DNA of 64,000 nt, from NCBI GenBank assembly GCA_965221465.1, contig OZ244892.1:3968001-4032000 (forward strand), read 5' to 3'. How positions within the stretch are numbered: position 1 is the stretch's first letter; each line of letters starts with the position of its first letter. The notes under the pieces are model-generated. The model was given only the letters and a program-made list of their open reading frames with translations. It searched no databases and was not told the origin of the DNA. This DNA is from Azophilus sp965221465. Lineage in GTDB: Bacteria; Pseudomonadota; Gammaproteobacteria; Pseudomonadales; Azotimanducaceae. The position numbers and the translations under genes are program-made. Positions 18,445 through 26,193 of this stretch are shown here, one piece after another.

Positions 18445-18894
18445 TCAGGCGGGACGGGCCTCCATGACGACCGCTTGGGTGACGGCGCGGTCCAGGTCGT
18501 GTTCCGACAACTCGCCCGACTTTGACACCGCGATGTCGTGGTATGCAGCGTCCCCAGGATGTTGGCGCAGGTAGTCGGTCAGCAATTGGCGGACTCGGTC
18601 CGGCTCGTCGACGACGATCGATGCCTGGTAGGGGGCGTTCACGCCTTGCAGGACAAGCCGGACTCGCGCGCCCTCGCGAAGATTGCGCCACCATCGGGTG
18701 TCCTTGCTGGTGAAGCAACGAATGGTCTCGCCGTCACGGACGTAGCGCAGCGGCGTGCTGTAGGAGCGCCCGGTGCGGACCCCGGTGAAGGTGATCAGCA
18801 GCAGGCTGCTGCTCATCAGAAAGTGCGCGGGAGAGCGCAGCAGCAGGCCGACTGTGGGGTTGATTATCTTGAACAACGGCTCCGGGATTCTCAC
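18445..18894 (-). CDS. Deazaflavin-dependent nitroreductase-family protein
   Basis: Small split-barrel protein of about 149 residues resembling the deazaflavin (F420)-dependent nitroreductase (DDN) family. The core is ITFTGVRTGRSYSTPLRYVRDGETI followed by RWWRNLREGARVRLVLQG. Known relatives reduce nitro compounds, quinones or enones with F420H2, though some members bind FMN or heme. The start is GTG 18894, seven bases after an AAGGAG ribosome site. It is 59 bases upstream of the monooxygenase and is probably cotranscribed with it. Confidence 0.82.
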   Translation of the reverse strand: MRIPEPLFKIINPTVGLLLRSPAHFLMSSSLLLITFTGVRTGRSYSTPLRYVRDGETIRCFTSKDTRWWRNLREGARVRLVLQGVNAPYQASIVVDEPDRVRQLLTDYLRQHPGDAAYHDIAVSKSGELSEHDLDRAVTQAVVMEARPA

Positions 18895-18963
18895 GGCTTG
18901 GCTCCTTGCGTTTGGCGGACGGGTGACGGCGTAGCGCGCAATACCGGTGCCCGATCGTCATCG

Positions 18964-18992
18964 TTGACGCACCGGGCGGTGCGGACTACCCT
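18964..18992 (+). promoter_or_regulatory. Promoter of the vapBC pair
   Basis: TTGACG (18964-18969), a 17-base spacer and TACCCT (18987-18992) give a plausible sigma70 promoter 36 bases before vapB. Between it and the start codon, TGTGT and ACACA (19011-19028) form a small inverted repeat that overlaps the vapB start and could be part of the autorepression site. Confidence 0.45.
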
Positions 18993-19027
18993 GCGGACTG
19001 TGTGAATGAGTGTGTGAAACGTAACAC

Positions 19028-19228
19028 ATGGCAACCAACCTGGCTATCGATGATGGGCTTCTGGCCAAGGCCTTGGAAATCGGGGGAGAGAAAACCAAGA
19101 AGGCGACGGTCAACAAGGCGTTGCGCGAGTTTGTCGCCCGCCGGGAACAACGGAATCTGCTCGAGTTGTTTGGCGCATTGGACTGGGACGAGGACTTTGA
19201 CTACAAGCGCGAACGCAGTCGAACCTGA
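19028..19228 (+). CDS. vapB: VapB-type antitoxin
   Basis: Short protein of 66 residues with the look of VapB antitoxins of the group paired with PIN toxins: an N-terminal DNA-binding segment (MATNLAIDDGLLAKALEIGGEKTKK is split ATNLAIDDGLL / ALEIGGEKTKK), VNKALREFVARR, and an acidic tail LFGALDWDEDFDY that would wrap the toxin. It would repress its own promoter and block VapC. The gap to vapC is 83 bases, longer than the usual few bases or overlap. Confidence 0.82.
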   Translation: MATNLAIDDGLLAKALEIGGEKTKKATVNKALREFVARREQRNLLELFGALDWDEDFDYKRERSRT

Positions 19229-19311
19229 CGCATCGAGACCGACCGGCGCCGGCTCGATTGTTCTTCGCACGTTCGCGGGCTGTTGCACCGGGGCAAGCTG
19301 AAGGCGCAGAG

Positions 19312-19719
19312 ATGAGTTTATTCGTCGACACCAGCGTTTGGTCGCTCGCCCTGCGCAGGCGGGACGTGCCCGAGGAGCCGGTGGTGAGACGATTGCGGGA
19401 TGCGCTGAACGGCGGTGAGCCGATTCATACGACCGGCATCGTCCTGCAGGAGCTTCTTCAAGGCTACCGGGGCCCGAATGCCAGGCCCGCGATCCTGAGT
19501 CGATTTGCAGCGCTGCCATCTATTGCACCCACGCGCGCCGACCATGTCGATGCAGCGGCATTGCGCAACCGCTGTCGGCGTGACGGCGTACAGGTTGGAA
19601 CCATCGACGCTTTGCTGGCTCAGCTATGCATTCACTACAATCTGGTCATGCTGTCTACCGACCGGAACTTCGAGCGAATCGAACAACGTAGCGGTCTTCA
19701 ACTCTGGTCCGGAGGTTAG
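19312..19719 (+). CDS. vapC: VapC PIN-domain ribonuclease toxin
   Basis: PIN-domain toxin of 135 residues that would cleave tRNA or rRNA when the antitoxin is degraded. All four acidic active-site positions are in place: D6 (LFVDTSVW), E47 (LQELLQG), D99 (GTIDALLA) and D117 (STDRNF), so the nuclease looks intact. ATG 19312 follows AAGGCGCAGAG; the open frame upstream to 19258 has no homology. It forms a type II toxin-antitoxin unit with the preceding gene. Confidence 0.9.
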   Translation: MSLFVDTSVWSLALRRRDVPEEPVVRRLRDALNGGEPIHTTGIVLQELLQGYRGPNARPAILSRFAALPSIAPTRADHVDAAALRNRCRRDGVQVGTIDALLAQLCIHYNLVMLSTDRNFERIEQRSGLQLWSGG

Positions 19720-19761
19720 CCCGGGAAGGGTCGCTTGCCTGGCCGCCAACCGCGACGACGG

Positions 19762-20361
19762 CTAAGGCGCCTCCAGATACTTGAATACGCCGTAGCCGGA
19801 TCGGTCGTTGGCCTTGTCCACCACGTACTCGATCGGGACGATCTGAAGGCCCGGCCATTGCGTGTACTGGGCGAACGAAAGGGTTTCCGCCAGAAGAAGG
19901 TCAACTGATACGTCCTGCGCTTCCCCGCTCTCGTTGACTGCCGAAAACCGGCAGCGATAACCGGAAACAAAACGGGAGCCCGGCGGCTGAAACAGATTTG
20001 ACAGCCACATCCAGGCATCCGATTGCCTGGCAACGTGCACGCGCGTGGCCTTTGGGGCTTTTTCCCGATCGGTAATTCCGTTGTTCGCCAAGTAAGCTTG
20101 GGCAAACTTCTCGCAATAGATGGAAACGGAGGTGACACCGTTCGAATCGGACGGTGACGCACTATCACTGTTTGGTGGAACACGACTTTCAACGTCACTA
20201 CCGACAAGCACCGCCAGCAACAGACTGAGAGGGAAGAGCGTGATTGCGCAAACTCCTGCGGGTATGAAACCGCCAGTTAACCACACAACCAACAACGATG
20301 AGCGTCGGCGCGAGAGGGTCTTTTCAATCCGCCATCCCAAGGGCAGCAAGCAGAAAAGCAT
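19762..20361 (-). CDS. Hypothetical membrane-anchored protein
   Basis: Unrecognised protein of about 199 residues. After a basic N-terminus there is a long hydrophobic segment (VVWLTGGFIPAGVCAITLF and on to LLLAVLVG), one or two membrane helices, followed by a soluble C-terminal domain with two cysteines (IYCEKFAQAYL and SGYRCRFSAVN). ATG 20361 is favoured by a GGAGGAG ribosome site right upstream, although it lies inside the last codons of the oligopeptidase gene (38-base overlap). It is downstream of and probably coupled to that gene. Function unknown. Confidence 0.6.
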   Translation of the reverse strand: MLFCLLPLGWRIEKTLSRRRSSLLVVWLTGGFIPAGVCAITLFPLSLLLAVLVGSDVESRVPPNSDSASPSDSNGVTSVSIYCEKFAQAYLANNGITDREKAPKATRVHVARQSDAWMWLSNLFQPPGSRFVSGYRCRFSAVNESGEAQDVSVDLLLAETLSFAQYTQWPGLQIVPIEYVVDKANDRSGYGVFKYLEAP

Positions 20362-22420
20362 ACTCCTCCGCCACCTCCCGCAATGAATCGAACCGACCCG
20401 ACCTGCCGCCGTGCCCGGCACTCATGTTCGTCTTGAGCAGCAGGGGATTGCTGTCGGTCTTCAGTGTCCGCAACCTGGCGACGTACTTGGCGGGTTCCCA
20501 GTAGGTCACCCGGGGGTCGTTCAGCCCCGCGGTCACCAGCATGGGCGGATAGGCGCCGGGTTTCAGTTGATCGTATGGCGAGTAGGAGCGGATCAATGCG
20601 AACGCCTCGGCATCCTCGATGGGGTTGCCCCACTCCGGCCACTCCATGGGCGTCAGCGGCAGGGAGGCGTCGAGCATGGTGTTCAGCACGTCCACGAACG
20701 GCACGTGGGCGGCAACCGCACCCCAGAGTTCGGGCGCCTGATTGACCGCGGCGCCCATCAGTTCCCCGCCGGCGCTGCCTCCGGCGATGGCGATGCGGCC
20801 CGGCGCCGAGTAGCCGTTGTCGATCAGCAATCGGGCGACATCGACAAAGTCGTTGAAGGTGTTGGTGCGCTCGGCGAGCTTGCCGGCTTCGTACCAGTGG
20901 TAGCCGAGATCGTCCCCGCCGCGGACATGGGCGATGGCGCAGACGAAACCGCGCTCGAGCAGCGACAGCCGCGTGGTCGAGAACGACGGCGAGATGGCAT
21001 GGCCGTAGGCGCCGTAGCCGTACAGGTATAGCGGCGCCGATCCGTCGAGGGGGATTTCCCGGGGTCGGACAATGGAAACGGGCACGCGGGCGCCGTCCCG
21101 TGCCGGGGCCATGAGCCGTTCGGTGACGTATGGCGCAGCATCGTAACCGCTCGGGATTTGCTGCGCCTTGCGCACTTCGAGTTCGCCGCTGTCGAGGTGG
21201 TAGTCGTACACCGTGTCGGGGGTAACCATGGAGGTGAAATTCAGCCGCAGCGTGCGCGTCTCGAATTCGGGGTTGTCCCCGATACCGACGCTGTAGACGG
21301 CTTCGGGAAACTCGACCTGGCTGCCGGTTCCTTCCCGGTCGATGAGCCGCACTCGATCGAGCGCAGCCACCCGTTCCTCGACGGCAATGAAATCCGCGAA
21401 AGCGTGAAAACCAAGGATGTAGAGGCTGTCCGACCCTTCAAGCAGCGACACCCAGGCAGATTCCGAGAAGTCGTCTTCCGACGCGGTGGCGATGCGGGTG
21501 TTCTTGTGCCGGTCGTTCGTGCGGATGACGAACCGGTCGCCCTGATGGTCGACGGTGTACTCGTGATTCTGCCGGCGCGGCGCAACGATTGCGGGCATCG
21601 CATCGATGTTGTCGGAGGGAATCAGTCGCACCTCGGAGGTGACATGGTCGCCGGTGGAGACGATCAGGAAGCGTTTGGATGCGCTGGTGGTTACGTTGAC
21701 AAAGAAGCTTGGGTCGGGTTCCTCGTAGACGACCGCATCTTCGGTGACCGGTTCGCCGAGGCGGTGGCGCCGCACCTGGTAGGGCCGCCAGTTCTCGTCG
21801 ACCACCGTGTAGAGAAATGCCGAATCGTCCGCCGCCCAGGCCGGGGCGCCGATGGTGTTCTCGATGACATCCTGCAGCGGCTCCCCGGTGGCGAGGTTTT
21901 TTACCGCGAGCCGGAATCGTTCCGAACCGTCGGTGTCCGTGCTGTAGGCCAGCAACTCCCCGCCGTGGCTGACGGCCAGCGCGCCAAGGCGGAAATAGTC
22001 TGCATCCCGGGCAAGGGCCGGCTCATCGAGGATGATCTCGGCGTTGCCGGTCGGGCCGAGGCGAGCACCCCGGTCACCTGCTGGCCAGCGCGACCAGATT
22101 CGGTACTCGCCGCCCTCTTCGTAGCGCCACTGGTAGTACCAGTCACCCTCCAGCGCCGGGACGCCGGCTTCGTTGGGCTGCCGGCGCCCCTTGATCTCCC
22201 GGAACAGCGTATCCACCCGTTCGGCGTGCGGCGCCATCACTGCCTCGAAGTAGTCGTTTTCCGCTTCGAGGTAGGCAAGCACATCCGGGTCGTCCACGTG
22301 CGGATAGCTCGCATCCTTCAACCAGTGGTACGGGTCTTCGATCGCGACGCCGTGGTACGTCGCGGTGTGCGGCCTTCGTTCCGCTACAGGCGGCTCGGGT
22401 GGCGCTTTGGGATCGGTCAT
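20324..22420 (-). CDS. ptrB: Oligopeptidase B (prolyl oligopeptidase family S9A)
   Basis: Serine peptidase of about 698 residues, the usual size of oligopeptidase B, which cleaves small peptides after Lys or Arg in the cytoplasm. The N-terminal stretch VAIEDPYHWLKD starts the beta-propeller; the catalytic domain has the nucleophile motif GGSAGGELMGAAVN, the family signature VPFVDVLNTMLD with PMEWPEWGNP, and the catalytic His in MSAGHGGRSGRFD. Start ATG 22420 agrees with family N-termini. Ordinary core gene bordering the accessory region. Confidence 0.95.
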   Translation of the reverse strand: MTDPKAPPEPPVAERRPHTATYHGVAIEDPYHWLKDASYPHVDDPDVLAYLEAENDYFEAVMAPHAERVDTLFREIKGRRQPNEAGVPALEGDWYYQWRYEEGGEYRIWSRWPAGDRGARLGPTGNAEIILDEPALARDADYFRLGALAVSHGGELLAYSTDTDGSERFRLAVKNLATGEPLQDVIENTIGAPAWAADDSAFLYTVVDENWRPYQVRRHRLGEPVTEDAVVYEEPDPSFFVNVTTSASKRFLIVSTGDHVTSEVRLIPSDNIDAMPAIVAPRRQNHEYTVDHQGDRFVIRTNDRHKNTRIATASEDDFSESAWVSLLEGSDSLYILGFHAFADFIAVEERVAALDRVRLIDREGTGSQVEFPEAVYSVGIGDNPEFETRTLRLNFTSMVTPDTVYDYHLDSGELEVRKAQQIPSGYDAAPYVTERLMAPARDGARVPVSIVRPREIPLDGSAPLYLYGYGAYGHAISPSFSTTRLSLLERGFVCAIAHVRGGDDLGYHWYEAGKLAERTNTFNDFVDVARLLIDNGYSAPGRIAIAGGSAGGELMGAAVNQAPELWGAVAAHVPFVDVLNTMLDASLPLTPMEWPEWGNPIEDAEAFALIRSYSPYDQLKPGAYPPMLVTAGLNDPRVTYWEPAKYVARLRTLKTDSNPLLLKTNMSAGHGGRSGRFDSLREVAEEYAFLLAALGMAD

Positions 22421-22658
22421 GCGCGCATATTAGCCGAAGGCCCGGAACCATGCCCCAGATCAGCGCGACCACCGCAGTGGTGATCAGCCACATCGCGTGC
22501 GGCACCTCAACCGTGCCCGTGGGGGCATAGACTCGCAACAGAAAAAGCACTTTCGGTCTTTCCCCCCTGCTGGTCTAGGCTATGATGCGCGCCGATTGGG
22601 GGGAGAAAACGGACTCTTGGATGCCGCCAACCCCCGTTCGTAATGAAACGAAGGTAAC

Positions 22659-23033
22659 GTGAACTACAAAGAACCACTCCCACAGGGATGCCCGCCTGAC
22701 GCTGCGGAAGAAATTACCTCCGCACGGGCGGTGTTTCGCCTGGTCCGCACCAAACCCCCATCCCATAGTGACTTCCGCTCTCAGCGTGCCGAAAATCCCA
22801 GCCGGTCTTTTCCCGGCGTGGATGAGTGTCAAGCGCGAGGACTGTCCGTCTTCGGGCGGCGTGGAGACGCAGAGCGGGCGAACCTGCTTCCGAACCTCCG
22901 AGACCGCTTGCTATGCCGCGTCCAACTTCTGCCCGGCGCAGGCCGCATCCACCAAACAGGACGAGGCTCCCATCACACTTGGTGGCCACTCGCGAACTAC
23001 GACATCCTTGCGTCGTGCCATATTGATCCATGA
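22659..23033 (+). CDS. Conserved-looking small protein, first gene of a coupled pair
   Basis: Protein of 124 residues starting at GTG 22659 after a GAAGGTAAC site. It resembles small uncharacterised bacterial proteins that I recall with the pattern PQGCPPDAAEEI, VFRLVR, ECQARGLSVF and a late SHHTWWPLANYDILA; I cannot name a domain. The stop overlaps the ATG of the next gene by four bases (ATGA), strong support that it is translated. A -10-like TATGAT at 22581 lies upstream. Role unknown; position at the left edge of the accessory region suggests a mobile or defence-associated unit. Confidence 0.62.
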   Translation: MNYKEPLPQGCPPDAAEEITSARAVFRLVRTKPPSHSDFRSQRAENPSRSFPGVDECQARGLSVFGRRGDAERANLLPNLRDRLLCRVQLLPGAGRIHQTGRGSHHTWWPLANYDILASCHIDP

Positions 23034-24169
23034 AGACCATTCGCCTGTACCAGACGCTATTCCAATACGACGGCCCGCAAGTCTTCGAGGCACGCGACCG
23101 TATAGGAGGGCACTATGTGGGTGTAATGGCACCGGACGACTACAAAGACTGGGATAACGAGTGTCTCGTGGCTGGGGTTGAACCCGAGCGCTTGAGACAA
23201 TTCCGTGCGGGAGTCATCGACCTCCGCACACTATTGCTCGATTCCGCCCCAGAGCTGCGGTACCGAGGTGCATTGCCAACTCACTTGGAGGCTGAGTTCG
23301 AGGTGCAGTCCTTGTCTGGTGGCACCATCGAAGACGGGTTGCTCCCTCAGCCGGGCTTTCAGCTACACGAAATTCCGGCTAAAGATGCGGTTGTTCAGCA
23401 AGCCCAAGAAAGCAACAACCTTGTTCTCAGGGTCTCTGTAGAGCCGCCTGAAGCGGCGACGGAGCACCGTATCCGCGCTACTACTCTGGCGGAGCTTCTG
23501 CACCGGATTCAAGTGCTCGTTAAGCGTGCACACAGTTTCGCTGCCAAGGGGCAAGATGCCTCTATGCGGCGCCCTGGTGAAGACCGCCTTGATGTAATAG
23601 TCCCGGCAGCCGCTGGCTCGTTCGAACTGGTGCTAGAAGCGCAGCGAGACGACTTGTTCGGTGACAGACTAAGCGCCGCCATGCAATTGCTCGATAAACT
23701 GCTGGGGGATACCAAAGAGCTTAGTAATGCGAGCGATGCCGTTGTGCAATACCGTGGCCATCTTGCCGCTGCCTACTTGCGATTGCTGCGATTTCTGAGC
23801 GAGCACGACACCGGATTGCGATACGCTTGGGCAGCGCCACATTCCGAGCGGGCGAGTGGATGCGCAATTTCGCATTCCGAAGCGAGCGCATTGGTGGACT
23901 GCCTGTCAGAGGTCGAGGATCTTGGCCGTGAGCAGGTGGTCTTGGAGGGAATCTTCGTGCGCTTCGACCGACAGAAAGGACAGTGGGGGCTCCAAACCGA
24001 GAGCGGATTGCGACGAGGCGAAATCAAAGAGGCTGCTACTAGTCTCGATGGTTTGCAGGTAGGCGCACGCTATTGCTTCCACTGCGATGAGGAAATCGAG
24101 CAAGCCTATGTCACGGGCAAGGAAAGGCGGGTTCTGTTTCTGCGCGACCATGAGGCCGTGCAGCATTGA
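23030..24169 (+). CDS. Uncharacterised protein (DUF6575-like N-terminus), second gene of the pair
   Basis: Protein of 379 residues. The N-terminus (IRLYQTLFQYDGPQVFEARD, then GGHYVGVMAPDD) resembles the DUF6575-type start, a call made from memory and not certain. The middle contains EDRLDVIVPAAAGSFELVLEA followed by a helical stretch around LSAAMQLLDKLLGDTKEL, and the C-terminus has a beta-rich domain (EGIFVRFDRQKGQWGLQTESG). No membrane segment or catalytic motif is obvious. ATG 23030 overlaps the stop of the 124-residue gene, so both are one translational unit. Confidence 0.7.
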   Translation: MKTIRLYQTLFQYDGPQVFEARDRIGGHYVGVMAPDDYKDWDNECLVAGVEPERLRQFRAGVIDLRTLLLDSAPELRYRGALPTHLEAEFEVQSLSGGTIEDGLLPQPGFQLHEIPAKDAVVQQAQESNNLVLRVSVEPPEAATEHRIRATTLAELLHRIQVLVKRAHSFAAKGQDASMRRPGEDRLDVIVPAAAGSFELVLEAQRDDLFGDRLSAAMQLLDKLLGDTKELSNASDAVVQYRGHLAAAYLRLLRFLSEHDTGLRYAWAAPHSERASGCAISHSEASALVDCLSEVEDLGREQVVLEGIFVRFDRQKGQWGLQTESGLRRGEIKEAATSLDGLQVGARYCFHCDEEIEQAYVTGKERRVLFLRDHEAVQH

Positions 24170-24214
24170 CAGCCGCTGTACAGGGCGCTGACAGGTAGGC
24201 AGCGACGCCCGAGA

Positions 24215-24660
24215 CTACTCGGCATCGCTCCACCAAGAATCCCTGATGAAGTTCATACGAATTCCCCGACACCTGCTTGAGAAATCTAGTGATGCGATAA
24301 GGGCTTTTGGAAATGTGCCAGCATTCGTGTAGTTGACTGTTCTTATTGTATCCGTCCACAAGTCTACGCACTTGCTGCTCAGAAAGGTGAGTGACAAAAC
24401 TATCCATTCGTTCGAAACGATACTTGGCCCGACTTCCGCAACTCAGCGCCAAATCGCTCGTAGCTCAATCCGGCGTCGTCAACAGGGTCTGTGGGGCCGG
24501 CGCTGACCAACCAGAGAATCCCGGCGTTCGCTGCAGGGCTATCGCGCCATGAACGAATACGTTTTGTCCAGCCAAATTTGTGGGTACTGGGCAGACCTAG
24601 CTCGACCCGTGCCGAGATGTTAAGAATAAAGGACTTCGGGGAAGCGAATTGGCGGTCGCC
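24215..24660 (-). pseudogene. Unrecognised minus-strand coding remnant with a frame change
   Basis: The 541-base gap between convergent units holds two overlapping minus-strand open frames that read like one protein split by a frame change. The first (24660 to the stop at 24400) includes FILNISARVELGLPST and NAGILWLVSAGPTDP but has no start codon. The second (from 24452 downward) includes FVTHLSEQQVRRLVDGYN and RITRFLKQVSGNSYEL. Amino-acid composition looks natural. I do not recognise the family; it may be a decayed gene of the island or chance. Confidence 0.35.
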
Positions 24661-24711
24661 TTAATCTGACGTGGTCTGCATGAGCGCAGCCAAGTGAAGC
24701 TTGAGCTTAGA

Positions 24712-26193
24712 TCAATCAGAAGCAAGCACTCCTTCGATTGTTTTCATTGCGATTTCCGGAGTCGGAGATGATTCTACCAAGGCTCGAAATACCTTCTGAT
24801 AGGCAGCAATCTCGGATGCAGGTACCTTTCCGAATGCGGGTCTCCCGCGCTTGGGACGAAACGCCTTCAGTTTGCCTTCCAAACGCTGAAGTCGTTTCCG
24901 ATCAGTTGAAGACCATCCATTGATCTCTGCCGACTTGACTGCAACTTCGCTCAGACGTCCCAGCGCCTCGTCGACAAGAACGCGCGCATCGGGCGCTTTC
25001 AAATAGCCCGATGATGCCAATTCGTAGATTGATTCCGATTGATCAAGTTCGTTGAGCAGTTTTCGGAAACCGAACCGTCGGGTAGATGCGTTTCGACATC
25101 GTAAGGAAATGCTGCGGGCTACCGCCTCTAGTTGATTTTCCAAATTTCTGGTGTGTGGGCCCGGTTCGAAATAATCACGTCGGCCATTGGGCAGGATTCG
25201 TGAGTCGATCACATGAACCTCGCCCACGCACCATCGATTGAATCGCGCCTCAGGGAAGAGGTGGTCAAAAACTCTTTCATCGCCAATCTGCAGATTGCCT
25301 TCCCGTGCCCGAAGGCCGCGAATCGAGAAGCCCTTTGGTATCGCGCCATAGTAGTCGGTGTGAGCCAACCATCCCAGTGCGGCTGTAGTTCCACCGTCCA
25401 CGGCCGGAACGGTAAAGCTCTCAAACTGGGTGAAAGGGTGCTGACGGTCGTCAGAAAGATTGAGCGTGGCTCCAAATGGCCTGTTGATAGGCGCGTCGGC
25501 ACCCCGTATCCGAATGTCGAGAGACGACAAAGGCGAGCCGTATTTCTCAAAAAAACGAGACACCTCACCCGCAAATGGGAAGTTGTCAGCCAGAGGAACC
25601 GGGCATATTTCGGCGATGTATGACTGAACTGCATCGCTATTCAGAAGTTCCCCCGCCGCGTGCCTGGCGACACTTCTTACCTCGACTTCGAAAAAATGGT
25701 CTGGCCATCCGGACCCATTCAATTCTGATATGTCGACACACGATTTGATGATTTCGTTGGGGCTTCGATTGTTCTCTGTAGCGTACTTTCTTAGGGCGTC
25801 GCCGTCCCAAACCAGCTCGACAACACTCTGGCTGGCGCTAGAACGGGTTCGAAAAACAACACTGTCTGCGAACGCCAATCCGGAAAGGCGGCCAACCCCC
25901 CTGAATCCAATGTCGTGTCCCCGACGCTTGCGGCTTTGAGCGACCGTAATCAGCTCTCTTTCAGCGGCCCGCCGCGATAACCCCGGGCCATTGTCTCGGA
26001 TCTTGATGCAGCGGTTTGCCGGGTCTACGCTGATGTCAACCCTTCCGTTGGATTGGTGTTTAGAAGACTGAATCGCGTCGGATGCGTTTTGGATGTACTC
26101 CCGATAAACGGCAAGAGGGGTGTCGTACATTCCTGTGGTTAGAAGATTGAATATGCCGCCACCAACGAAATATGGAGAGGCTGTACTAGCCAT
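24712..26193 (-). CDS. GHKL (Hsp90/MORC-like) ATPase A, last gene of the NurA-HerA operon
   Basis: Protein of 493 residues with an N-terminal Hsp90/MutL/MORC-type ATP-binding domain. N-box EYIQNASDA (N36, D39), G1 box IRDNGPGL (D67 to G71) and G2 box GFRGVGR (96-102) are all intact, so it should bind and probably hydrolyse ATP with dimerisation of the N-domains. The C-terminal half is helical and basic (DRKRLQRLEGKLKAFRPKRG). ATG 26193 lies eight bases inside the end of the radical SAM gene. It resembles the second GHKL gene (27859) around GMYxxPL...REYIQN, so the two are paralogues. In this context it may act as a conformational switch or clamp (inference). Confidence 0.85.
   Translation of the reverse strand: MASTASPYFVGGGIFNLLTTGMYDTPLAVYREYIQNASDAIQSSKHQSNGRVDISVDPANRCIKIRDNGPGLSRRAAERELITVAQSRKRRGHDIGFRGVGRLSGLAFADSVVFRTRSSASQSVVELVWDGDALRKYATENNRSPNEIIKSCVDISELNGSGWPDHFFEVEVRSVARHAAGELLNSDAVQSYIAEICPVPLADNFPFAGEVSRFFEKYGSPLSSLDIRIRGADAPINRPFGATLNLSDDRQHPFTQFESFTVPAVDGGTTAALGWLAHTDYYGAIPKGFSIRGLRAREGNLQIGDERVFDHLFPEARFNRWCVGEVHVIDSRILPNGRRDYFEPGPHTRNLENQLEAVARSISLRCRNASTRRFGFRKLLNELDQSESIYELASSGYLKAPDARVLVDEALGRLSEVAVKSAEINGWSSTDRKRLQRLEGKLKAFRPKRGRPAFGKVPASEIAAYQKVFRALVESSPTPEIAMKTIEGVLASD

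Noticed and set aside
22143..22550. Minus-strand frame with a hydrophobic start (MWLITTAVVALIWGMV) overlapping ptrB
   Set aside because: It could be a small membrane protein, but there is no clear ribosome site and most of it lies out of frame inside ptrB.
22714..23040. Minus-strand frame antisense to the 124-residue gene
   Set aside because: The plus-strand frame has stop/start coupling to the next gene and better composition.
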